NCBI GenBank assembly: GCA_022842745.1
Contig: JALHPA010000231.1
Location: 1 to 5,753, forward strand
Source: Pirellulales bacterium
GTDB lineage: Bacteria > Planctomycetota > Planctomycetia > Pirellulales > JALHPA01
Direction: 5' to 3'
DNA: 5,753 bases
The position numbers were made by a program, and so were the translations under genes. Below are positions 1 through 5,753 of this stretch, one piece after another; within the stretch, counting starts at the first letter, position 1; the number at the start of each line of letters is the position of its first letter. Below the pieces are notes generated by a model. The model worked only from the letters and a program-made list of their open reading frames with translations. It ran no database searches and had not been told where the DNA came from.

Positions 1-1
1 C

Positions 2-55
2 GTTTTGGGCGAGCGCATTTTGGGCGACCGGAGCTTCGGCCCGGCGCCCCTCTAA
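2..55 (+). CDS. Possible C-terminal end of an upstream gene (partial)
   Basis: Reading from base 2 gives 17 codons, VLGERILGDRSFGPAPL, followed by TAA at 53-55. The composition is ordinary for a protein end, and the internal repeat LGE/LGD accounts for the two copies of TTTTGGGCGA at 3-12 and 18-27. Nothing in so short a stretch identifies a family. A second frame is also open here: frame 1 runs without a stop from base 1 into the metallohydrolase gene, so the window alone does not prove that a separate gene ends at 55. I favour a separate upstream gene because the downstream protein has a clear signal peptide beginning at 187. Confidence 0.35.
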   Translation, partial: VLGERILGDRSFGPAPL

Positions 56-118
56 GAACCGCCGTCGTGCAAAGGGTTTGCCTCTCGGTAGCTGCCACCC
101 TTGCGCTTCCGATTGCTT

Positions 119-124
119 TACAAT
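119..124 (+). promoter_or_regulatory. Candidate -10 element for the metallohydrolase gene
   Basis: TACAAT at 119-124 matches the sigma-70 -10 consensus at five of six positions and lies in a short AT-richer stretch of an otherwise GC-rich leader. Transcription would start near 131, giving a leader of about 55 nt before the ATG at 187. No good -35 box sits at 16-18 bp upstream: the nearest TTG-type hexamer, TTGCGC at 101-106, is only 12 bp away. This is a weak call. Confidence 0.3.
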
Positions 125-186
125 GCCGCCGCCTCCGCCCACAATCGTGGGAAGTTTGCCTTGCTCCTTACCCTCGGGGGTGCCCC

Positions 187-2535
187 ATGCGCGCCAACCA
201 GATGCTCTTCCGCCCCATCCGCGTTTGTGCTTCGTTCGCGCTTGCCTTGCTTCTTGGCAATGCCTCTCCAACGATATTCGCCGACGATGCGGCGCTGAAA
301 CCGATTCTCAACGTCGAGCGGCAGCCGCTGGCGGCGCATGCCCGCCGGATCGCCACCGCCCTGGAACTGGCCGGGGCGCCTTTGAGCCGCGAGCAGTCGG
401 AGCGGCTCTCGGCGGCGGTCGAGAACCCTTCCGCGGAGGCCGCCGTGAAGCAGATTCAAGAGCTGTTCGATCCGTTGTGCCTCGCGGTCGTCAACGTCAA
501 CCCGGAAAGCCGGGTCAAAGTCGCCGCCGGTCCAGCGCCCAAGCACCTTTTCCGCCACGGTTGGCGGGTGTTTCTGGTCAAGGTCCACAACGAGGCGGGC
601 GTGACCGCCGTATTGCGGGCCAATAGCCCCAATGCGGCCCAGTTGCACCGCCGGGCCACGAACTCGGCTGAGCCGCCGAAAGGCATTTCCCCGCAGGAGG
701 TCGAAAACCGCTGGCTCGATCTGGCGCTGTTCGACCGCCAACCCCTGGCGAAAAATCTCTCCGGGCTGGCGGTCGAGTACCGGATTCTTTCCCTCTACAG
801 CCGCGACGCCGGCAAGCGCGAGGCCAAGCTTTCCTTCGACGTCGGCCAAGGGACGCAGGATTTGGGTTTCCGCAACGAGTTGGATCTGTTGTTCCAGTGC
901 GATCCGGCCGTCGATGTGCAGTTGGATATCGCCGACGATGACGGCAGCCCCACCTCGGCCCGGTTCGTGATTCGCGATTCCTTGGGCCGCGTTTATCCGG
1001 CCATGACCCGCCGACTGGCCCCCGATTTCTTCTTCCACGAGCAGATTTACCGCGCTAGCGGGGAAACGATTTCGCTTCCGCCCGGAGATTTCCAGGTGGA
1101 AGTCACGCGCGGGCCGGAGTATGTCGTCCAAAAGCGCAAAATCACGGTTCCCGACCCGTCGCAAGAAACGCGGGAACCGCCCCCACCCCATCGCGAGGCG
1201 TTTCGCCTCAAACGGTGGATCAAGCTCGCCGACCACGGTTGGATCTCCGGCGATCACCACGTCCATGCCGCCGGTTGCGCGCACTACGATTCCCCGACCG
1301 AGGGCGTCCAGCCGCAGGACATGATGCGGCACATTCTGGGAGAGGACTTAAACGTCGGCTGCGTGCTTTCGTGGGGCCCCTGCTGGTACACGCAGAAACA
1401 ATATTTCGAGGGCAAGGTCCACCGGCTGTCGCTGCCGCGATACCTGATGCGGTACGACGTGGAGGTCTCCGGGTTTCCCAGTTCGCATTGCGGCCACTTG
1501 TGCCTGCTGCGGTTGAAAGAAGACGACTATCCGGGGACCACCCGCATCGAGGAGTGGCCGAGCTGGAACGTGCCGATTCTTAAGTGGGGCAAGGAGCAAG
1601 GGGGCGTGGTCGGCTATTCGCACAGCGGCTGGGGCCTGGCGATCAAGTCCACGGACCTCCCCAGCTTCGAGATGCCCCCCTTCGACGGCATCGGCGCCAA
1701 CGAGTACATCGTCGATACCGTGCTGGGCGTGTGCGATTTCATTTCCGCGGTCGATACCCCCGTCCATTACGAACTGAATATCTGGTACCACACGCTCAAT
1801 TCCGGGACCACGACCCGGATCAGCGGCGAGACGGACTTTCCTTGCATCTATGGCGAGCGCGTCGGTCTGGGCCGGGCGTATGTCAAGCTCGGCAAGCAGC
1901 AGACTCTGGACTTCGATGCATGGGTTAGCGGCCTCCGCGATGGGCGGAGCTATTGCTGCGACGGCTTGAGCCATCTGTTCGATTTTTCGATCAATGGGCT
2001 GGAAGTCGGCGAGGCCGGCGCGGAGGGGCGGGCCAGCGTCTTGTCGGTGAAATCCGGCGAGCCGCTGCACGTGAAACTTCGCGCGGCCGCCCTGTTGGAA
2101 GAACAACCGCGAAACGACATCCGCTCCCGGCCGCTCGACCAGCAACCCTATTGGCACGTCGAGCGGGCACGCATCGGCGATACGCGCAAGGTGCCGGTCG
2201 AGCTGATCGTGAACGGCCGCGCGGTCGAGCGGCGCGAGGTCGAGGCCAATGGCGACCTCGTGGATGTGACGTTTGAGTACACACCGAAGTTTTCGAGTTG
2301 GGTCGCCGTCCGTATCTTACCGTCCGCGCACACCAACCCGATCTTTGTCGAGGTCGATGGCCAGCCGATCCGGGCCAGCAAGCGCAGCGCGCAGTGGTGC
2401 CTCGATGCGGTCGACGTCTGCTGGAAGAAGAAACAGCCCCAGATTCGCCCCGCCGAACGCGAAGCGGCGGCCGCGGCATTCGACGAAGCCCGCACCTACT
2501 ACCGCCAGGCGGTCGCCGCCGCCCAAGGGGAATAG
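187..2535 (+). CDS. Secreted CehA/McbA family metallohydrolase (PHP superfamily)
   Basis: A 782-residue exported protein, probably a metal-dependent hydrolase; the substrate cannot be told from sequence. I chose ATG 187 over the in-frame GTG at 67. It follows a G-run at 176-180 and gives a clean signal peptide: a basic start, a hydrophobic core at about residues 13-24, and likely cleavage after IFA at 32. Residues about 33-100 look helical. About 100-335 is beta-rich and ends in a carboxypeptidase-regulatory-like sandwich (LPPGDFQVEVTRGPEY). The PHP-type domain follows: GDHHVHA with H357, H358 and H360; YDVEVSG with E426; HCGH with H434 and H437; GYSHSG with H479; NEY with E506; SGETDFP with D550; and LRDGRSYCCDG at 583-593. 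These fit the metal-ligand pattern of the family named after carbaryl hydrolase CehA and McbA. A C-terminal beta domain with the typical SAHTNPIFVEVDGQPI ends in an Ala-rich helix. The family is common in planctomycetes, and carbaryl itself is an unlikely substrate. The gene stands alone and converges on the minus-strand cluster. Confidence 0.88.
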   Translation: MRANQMLFRPIRVCASFALALLLGNASPTIFADDAALKPILNVERQPLAAHARRIATALELAGAPLSREQSERLSAAVENPSAEAAVKQIQELFDPLCLAVVNVNPESRVKVAAGPAPKHLFRHGWRVFLVKVHNEAGVTAVLRANSPNAAQLHRRATNSAEPPKGISPQEVENRWLDLALFDRQPLAKNLSGLAVEYRILSLYSRDAGKREAKLSFDVGQGTQDLGFRNELDLLFQCDPAVDVQLDIADDDGSPTSARFVIRDSLGRVYPAMTRRLAPDFFFHEQIYRASGETISLPPGDFQVEVTRGPEYVVQKRKITVPDPSQETREPPPPHREAFRLKRWIKLADHGWISGDHHVHAAGCAHYDSPTEGVQPQDMMRHILGEDLNVGCVLSWGPCWYTQKQYFEGKVHRLSLPRYLMRYDVEVSGFPSSHCGHLCLLRLKEDDYPGTTRIEEWPSWNVPILKWGKEQGGVVGYSHSGWGLAIKSTDLPSFEMPPFDGIGANEYIVDTVLGVCDFISAVDTPVHYELNIWYHTLNSGTTTRISGETDFPCIYGERVGLGRAYVKLGKQQTLDFDAWVSGLRDGRSYCCDGLSHLFDFSINGLEVGEAGAEGRASVLSVKSGEPLHVKLRAAALLEEQPRNDIRSRPLDQQPYWHVERARIGDTRKVPVELIVNGRAVERREVEANGDLVDVTFEYTPKFSSWVAVRILPSAHTNPIFVEVDGQPIRASKRSAQWCLDAVDVCWKKKQPQIRPAEREAAAAAFDEARTYYRQAVAAAQGE

Positions 2536-2672
2536 TCGAAATCACGTTGGAGGTTGCGCGGCGTTCGTTTGCGATTTGATCGACGCAACAACCCGTCCTC
2601 GCAATGTTCGTCCTTTTCATCCTCTCTTTAATCGGTTTCAAGCGTCACCAGCCCCACCCCACGACTATGTGC
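2536..2672. other. Intergenic space between convergent genes; no clear terminator
   Basis: This stretch separates the end of the metallohydrolase gene from the end of the minus-strand cluster, where a bidirectional terminator would be expected. The only inverted repeat I find is GTTGCG at 2553-2558 with CGCAAC at 2584-2589. Its 25-nt loop and lack of a following T-run make it a poor intrinsic terminator. Termination here may be factor-dependent. Confidence 0.5.
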
Positions 2673-2840
2673 TTAAAGCCCAAGCCCCCTTCGGACCCAA
2701 GCAAGGCATAGCCCATACGCAGCTGTGAATCCGAAAGCAACGGCATACTGGTAGTTGCGCGATCCGCCCGCCCGCCTAACCAGTAATGCCAACACCTGCC
2801 CGATTGCAACAGCCAATAGAAGATGCCAACCGGCGTCCAT
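2673..2840 (-). CDS. Small hypothetical membrane protein, 55 aa
   Basis: An ATG at 2840-2838 opens a 55-codon frame ending in TAA at 2675-2673. A strong Shine-Dalgarno-like AGGGAGGG (2855-2848 on the minus strand) lies 7 nt before the ATG, better than the site of any other gene in this cluster. Two hydrophobic stretches are visible: residues 5-21 (WHLLLAVAIGQVLALLV) and 31-49 (QYAVAFGFTAAYGLCLAWV). Arg-rich turns follow each one (VRRAGGSR and VRRG), which suggests a two-helix membrane hairpin. It lies 40 bp after the Mpo1-like gene on the same strand and is likely its last cotranscribed partner. I do not recognise a family. Against it, third-position GC is only about 56% by my count, below its neighbours, and the frame is short enough to arise by chance. 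The ribosome site, hydrophobic pattern and operon position favour a real gene. Confidence 0.5.
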   Translation of the reverse strand: MDAGWHLLLAVAIGQVLALLVRRAGGSRNYQYAVAFGFTAAYGLCLAWVRRGLGL

Positions 2841-2847
2841 TTCCGCG

Positions 2848-2855
2848 CCCTCCCT
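2848..2855 (-). promoter_or_regulatory. Ribosome binding site of the small membrane protein gene
   Basis: On the minus strand this reads AGGGAGGG, a strong purine-rich match to the anti-Shine-Dalgarno sequence, 7 nt before the ATG at 2840. It is the main evidence that the short frame is translated. Confidence 0.5.
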
Positions 2856-2880
2856 TATGCAGTTACGGGGGCCGCGATCG

Positions 2881-3240
2881 CTAATCGCCGATGCCCAGCC
2901 GCCGCACCTCTTGACCCATGCGCCCGGTTAGCATCAAGAGCCACATTCGGCCGTCCGCGCGCAGCGACCAGAGCGGATAACGGAACGTCGCCGGTCGATT
3001 TCCCTGAATCGCGAAGTGGCTGAACCAGGCCAAACCATATCCGGCGAGCGGAACGGCGGCCAGCAGCCACCATTGCCGCTGGGCAATGGCCCAGCCGAGC
3101 AATCCCAGGGCCAAGGTCGTGCCGACGAAGTGCCACGCTCGGGTGGCGGGGCGGGAGTGCTCCCGCACGTAGAACAGCCAGAATTCGTCGAAGGTCGCAA
3201 TCCGCTGGCTGGAATCCGATTCGTGCGGCGGAGTGGGCAT
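2881..3240 (-). CDS. Mpo1-like (DUF962) membrane protein
   Basis: A 119-residue protein of the Mpo1-like/DUF962 family, at the usual length for the short bacterial members. The family signature is intact: FDEFWLFYVREHS (residues 17-29) with H28, then TRAWHFVGT (33-41) with H37, then GYGLAWFSHF (67-76) with H75, then GNRPATFRYPLWSLRAD (80-96). The histidines correspond to those conserved in yeast Mpo1, an Fe(II)-dependent dioxygenase of the ER membrane that acts in alpha-oxidation of 2-hydroxy fatty acids. Bacterial homologues are mostly uncharacterised, so that activity is only a family-based possibility here. Residues about 39-75 form two hydrophobic segments, consistent with an inner-membrane protein. 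The gene starts 34 bp after the dehydrogenase stop and is followed 40 bp later by the small hydrophobic ORF. No clear Shine-Dalgarno site precedes its ATG, so translation may depend on the upstream gene. Confidence 0.85.
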   Translation of the reverse strand: MPTPPHESDSSQRIATFDEFWLFYVREHSRPATRAWHFVGTTLALGLLGWAIAQRQWWLLAAVPLAGYGLAWFSHFAIQGNRPATFRYPLWSLRADGRMWLLMLTGRMGQEVRRLGIGD

Positions 3241-3274
3241 GGCAAACTCTGGCAGGACCGAACGGGGCGCGCCG

Positions 3275-4315
<1,041 letters not shown>

Positions 4316-4345
4316 CGCAGCGCTTTGCCGTTGAGTGAACGCCAA

Positions 4346-5065
4346 TTATTTCCCGCCACGGGGTTTGCCGATCGGCACGTCTCCGTAAGCATGCACTTTT
4401 TCACAGATCAGCCGCAAGGAGGACTCCAAATCCCCGCTGGCGGTTTTGAAAGAGTCGGCGTCGATGGTCAAAGGCGCCCCCAACACGACCAGCGGGGCCC
4501 CAGTCTCCGGCGTCCGCACCGCCTGCTCCAGCGACAGCCCACCGACCGCCTGGACGGGAATCCCGACCGCCTGCACCACTTCGCGTAGCTGATCCAAGGG
4601 GCTGGGCATTCGCTCGCCGCGGGCGGCGATGCCCCGCCGCTCGTCGTAGCCGATGTGGTGGACGACAAAGTCGCAGCCGAGGTCTTCCAACCAGCGGGCG
4701 GCGGCGACCATATCGGGACAAACCATGTTGTCCCCCATCACCTTGACCCCCAGATCGCGCCCCGCCTTCACGACGCAGCGGATCGTCTCCTCGTGTGCCC
4801 GCGCCATGACGACGACGTGGGTGGCGCCCGCCTTGGCCATCATTTCGGCTTCGAGGTAGCCGCCGTCCATAGTCTTGAGATCGGCCACGATGGGGACTTT
4901 TGGGAACCGCTCGCGTAGCGCCCGCACGCCGTGCATTCCCTCGGCGATGATCAAGGGCGTCCCCGCTTCGAGCCAATCGACTCCGGCACGGACCGCCATC
5001 TCGGCGGTCTCAAGCGCCTCGGGGATATTGGTCAGATCGAGCGAGATTTGGACGATGGTCTTCAT
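4346..5065 (-). CDS. 3-hexulose-6-phosphate synthase-like enzyme (HUMPS family, OMP decarboxylase superfamily)
   Basis: A 239-residue TIM-barrel enzyme of the HUMPS group, which holds hexulose-phosphate synthase (formaldehyde plus ribulose 5-phosphate) and keto-gulonate-phosphate decarboxylase (UlaD). From ATG 5065, the barrel motifs are VQISLDL (D10), GVDWLEAGTPLI (E33), ADLKTMDGG (D62, K64, D67), MGDNM (D112) and VVHHIGYDE (H136/H137). D62, K64 and D67 are the superfamily D-x-K-x-x-D active-site motif. As I recall the enzymology, UlaD has Glu112, Arg139, Thr169 and Arg192, and the synthase differs at each. Here the equivalents are Asp112, Tyr (HIGY), Val (VGGL) and Ala (LGAPL), so this copy resembles the synthase. 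It is about 25-30 residues longer than typical synthases, partly through an insertion near 145-157 (RRGIAARGERMPS) and a C-terminal tail. A TTG three codons upstream is the alternative start; ATG fits the family. This is the first gene of the minus-strand cluster. The partner isomerase is not in the window, and a different aldol or decarboxylation substrate is possible. Confidence 0.82.
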   Translation of the reverse strand: MKTIVQISLDLTNIPEALETAEMAVRAGVDWLEAGTPLIIAEGMHGVRALRERFPKVPIVADLKTMDGGYLEAEMMAKAGATHVVVMARAHEETIRCVVKAGRDLGVKVMGDNMVCPDMVAAARWLEDLGCDFVVHHIGYDERRGIAARGERMPSPLDQLREVVQAVGIPVQAVGGLSLEQAVRTPETGAPLVVLGAPLTIDADSFKTASGDLESSLRLICEKVHAYGDVPIGKPRGGK

Positions 5066-5218
5066 GACCGGCAAGCCAGGGAATGGAACGGTGCGGAATG
5101 CTAGTAACGACTCAGAAAACCGGCGTTTTGCAAACTTGGCGGCCCCCTCTGCCAGGCACGGATTTTGGCCGGGCCATTCGCCGACAGCTTACATCAAATC
5201 CGAGCAAGGGGACAGTGG

Positions 5219-5256
5219 CGCAACGCCCCGCCGGGCGTCAGAACTCCCATGTTGCG
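5219..5256. repeat. Nested inverted repeats in the divergent region
   Basis: CGCAAC at 5219-5224 pairs with GTTGCG at 5251-5256. Inside lies a perfect 6-bp stem, ACGCCC at 5223-5228 with GGGCGT at 5233-5238, around a 4-nt CGCC loop; the two arms overlap by 2 bases. No T-run follows on either strand, so it is not an ordinary terminator. It could be a protein-binding site upstream of either promoter, an RNA hairpin in a long leader of the minus-strand cluster, or chance in GC-rich DNA. Confidence 0.35.
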
Positions 5257-5289
5257 GCAGCAGGGTCTCACGACCGCTGCAGGTGCGCG

Positions 5290-5298
5290 TGGTATACT
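5290..5298 (+). promoter_or_regulatory. Extended -10 promoter of the toxin-antitoxin unit
   Basis: TGGTATACT combines the extended -10 dinucleotide (TG one base before the hexamer) with TATACT, five of six matches to TATAAT. The -35 region at 17-19 bp is weak (ACGACC or TCACGA), which is usual when an extended -10 is present. Transcription would begin near 5305, leaving a leader of about 120 nt before the antitoxin ATG. Confidence 0.55.
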
Positions 5299-5310
5299 AA
5301 ACCGCGGTCA

Positions 5311-5327
5311 CTCGGAACGCTTCGGAG
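5311..5327. promoter_or_regulatory. Near-palindromic candidate operator
   Basis: CTCGGAA and TTCGGAG flank a 3-nt centre (CGC); the arms are inverted repeats matching at six of seven positions. The site begins 13 bp after the -10 hexamer, so it covers about +6 to +22 of the predicted transcript. An autorepressing antitoxin or toxin-antitoxin complex commonly binds at such a position. The role is inferred from position and symmetry only. Confidence 0.35.
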
Positions 5328-5414
5328 CCCATACGTGGATCAATTCGGCGGCCGCTTGCGGAGCATCGACCTCCGTGGCCGAACCACACCGTTGGTTTCG
5401 CGCAACGCAAATCT

Positions 5415-5420
5415 GGGGAG
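5415..5420 (+). promoter_or_regulatory. Ribosome binding site of the antitoxin gene
   Basis: GGGGAG lies 6 nt before the ATG at 5427. It fixes that ATG as the start in preference to the second in-frame ATG at 5436, which would place the site 15 nt away. Confidence 0.6.
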
Positions 5421-5426
5421 TCGGAT

Positions 5427-5660
5427 ATGGACTCAATGCCAATTCAAGGTCACGTTGACGAGCAACATCGGCTGACGGCGGTGGTCCCCGCATCGATTCC
5501 CCCAGGTCCGGTGACGGTCAGGATTTCCACGAACCCCGGCGAGGACGAGGCCGGGCCGAACTGGATGGCAGGCATCGGCCAACAGTGGGCCGACGAATTG
5601 GGCGATGCCCGCCAGGACCTCTACACCCTCTCGGACGGAGAGGGCCTTGATCCAACCTGA
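5427..5660 (+). CDS. Probable type II antitoxin of a PemK/MazF-like module
   Basis: A 77-residue acidic protein. The N-terminal part (residues 5-33) is predicted to be beta-rich and carries the pattern VDEQHRLTAVVPASIPPGPV, known from many small planctomycete and cyanobacterial proteins encoded next to toxins. The second half contains EDEAGPNWMAGIGQQWADEL (residues 39-58) and ends in DLYTLSDGEGLD. Such an acidic, Trp-containing tail usually wraps the toxin. The gene is followed, with a 14-nt overlap, by the start of a PemK/MazF-like frame, which is the strongest support for the antitoxin role. Its own promoter and a near-palindrome lie upstream, which would suit autorepression, although the N-terminal half is too short and divergent to name a DNA-binding fold with confidence. 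Alternatively it is a solitary conserved small protein of unknown role. Confidence 0.7.
   Translation: MDSMPIQGHVDEQHRLTAVVPASIPPGPVTVRISTNPGEDEAGPNWMAGIGQQWADELGDARQDLYTLSDGEGLDPT
5637..5644 (+). promoter_or_regulatory. Ribosome binding site of the toxin gene
   Basis: GGAGAGGG lies just upstream of the TTG at 5647, with GGAG 6 nt from the start codon. It sits inside the antitoxin coding sequence and supports the TTG over the in-frame GTG at 5665. Confidence 0.5.
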
Positions 5661-5753
5661 CGAAGTGTACTTGGCAAGCTTCCCGTTTGGCGACGCCGCA
5701 GGCATGAAGCTACGGCCTGTGTTGACGCTCACAGGCGCCGTGGGAACGGTTCC
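5647..5753 (+). CDS. PemK/MazF-like toxin, N-terminal part (runs off the window)
   Basis: From TTG 5647 the frame reads 35 residues to the window edge with no stop. The stretch DEVYLASFPFGDAAGMKLRP (residues 5-24) matches the start of the PemK/MazF fold: a first beta strand, the FPFGD turn, the Gly-x-Lys-x-Arg-Pro loop with R23-P24, then the strand VLTL. In the family this loop carries an arginine important for RNA cleavage, and the proteins are ribosome-independent or ribosome-associated endoribonucleases. The start lies inside the antitoxin gene (14-nt overlap, different frame), so the two are translationally linked. The TTG start would lower toxin output relative to the antitoxin. Only about a third of the usual length is visible, so whether the toxin is intact cannot be judged. 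Confidence 0.7.
   Translation, partial: MIQPDEVYLASFPFGDAAGMKLRPVLTLTGAVGTV

Larger units (their letters stand above)
5066..5426. other. Divergent intergenic region between the sugar-enzyme cluster and the toxin-antitoxin unit
   Basis: This 361-bp stretch must hold promoters for both directions. On the plus strand it contains an extended -10 element at 5290-5298, a near-palindrome at 5311-5327 and a ribosome binding site at 5415-5420. Nested inverted repeats lie at 5219-5256. For the minus-strand cluster I found no hexamer pair close to the sigma-70 consensus and no well-spaced -24/-12 pair. Short open frames across this region show no recognisable protein and no good ribosome sites, so I treat it as non-coding. 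Confidence 0.6.

Noticed and set aside
3..27. Direct repeat TTTTGGGCGA, two copies with a 15-bp period, as a possible binding-site array
   Set aside because: Only two copies exist, and both are explained by a repeated LGE/LGD in the frame ending at 55.
67..186. N-terminal extension of the metallohydrolase from GTG 67
   Set aside because: The extra 40 residues would put a Cys/Arg/Pro-rich stretch before an otherwise standard signal peptide, and the candidate -10 at 119-124 would lie inside the coding sequence.
118..1332. Long minus-strand open frame of 404 codons antisense to the metallohydrolase gene
   Set aside because: It overlaps the well-supported PHP hydrolase, has no recognisable motif, and is of the Arg/Gly/Ala-rich type produced antisense to GC-rich genes.
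2553..2589. Inverted repeat GTTGCG/CGCAAC as a terminator between the convergent genes
   Set aside because: The stem is only 6 bp, the loop is 25 nt, and no T-run follows on either strand.
5066..5200. Possible sigma-54 site (TGGCAG ... TTTGCA on the minus strand) upstream of the synthase-like gene
   Set aside because: The spacing between the two elements is clearly longer than the fixed -24/-12 distance.
5433..5732. Minus-strand open frame of 99 codons opposite the antitoxin and toxin start
   Set aside because: The plus strand here encodes a recognisable antitoxin and PemK/MazF N-terminus with ribosome sites; the minus frame has neither.

Overview
The window is GC-rich bacterial DNA holding six recognisable genes, one probable small gene below 60 codons, and possibly the last codons of a gene entering from the left. 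The content points to a planctomycete, perhaps of the Pirellulales. This rests on the large secreted CehA/McbA-type metallohydrolase with a plain signal peptide, on an antitoxin of the 'VDxxxRLxAxVPxxIPPGPVxV ... WMxGIxxxWxDEL' type, and on weak or absent Shine-Dalgarno sites in front of several genes. The assignment is inferred from gene content, not from a database search.

Layout. Positions 1-186 hold a possible gene end (2-55) and a candidate promoter. The plus-strand gene at 187-2535 encodes a secreted metallohydrolase of the PHP superfamily. It converges on a minus-strand cluster at 5065-2673, read in this order: a 3-hexulose-6-phosphate-synthase-like (HUMPS family) enzyme, a zinc-type medium-chain dehydrogenase, an Mpo1-like (DUF962) membrane protein, and a 55-codon ORF predicted to form a membrane hairpin. 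The gaps are 30, 34 and 40 bp, so the four are probably one transcript. A 361-bp divergent region (5066-5426) separates this cluster from a plus-strand toxin-antitoxin pair. The antitoxin lies at 5427-5660. The start of a PemK/MazF-like toxin lies at 5647 and runs off the right edge.

How the genes work together. The synthase and dehydrogenase look like two steps of one sugar or sugar-phosphate (possibly one-carbon) route. The synthase carries hexulose-phosphate-synthase-type residues at positions that separate this activity from keto-gulonate-phosphate decarboxylase. No isomerase, kinase or transporter is present, so the pathway stays open. The Mpo1-like protein and the small hydrophobic protein appear to be membrane passengers of the same transcript. 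The toxin-antitoxin pair is an independent unit with its own extended -10 promoter and a near-palindromic candidate operator just downstream of it. I see no RNA gene, CRISPR array or insertion sequence, and no convincing rho-independent terminator.
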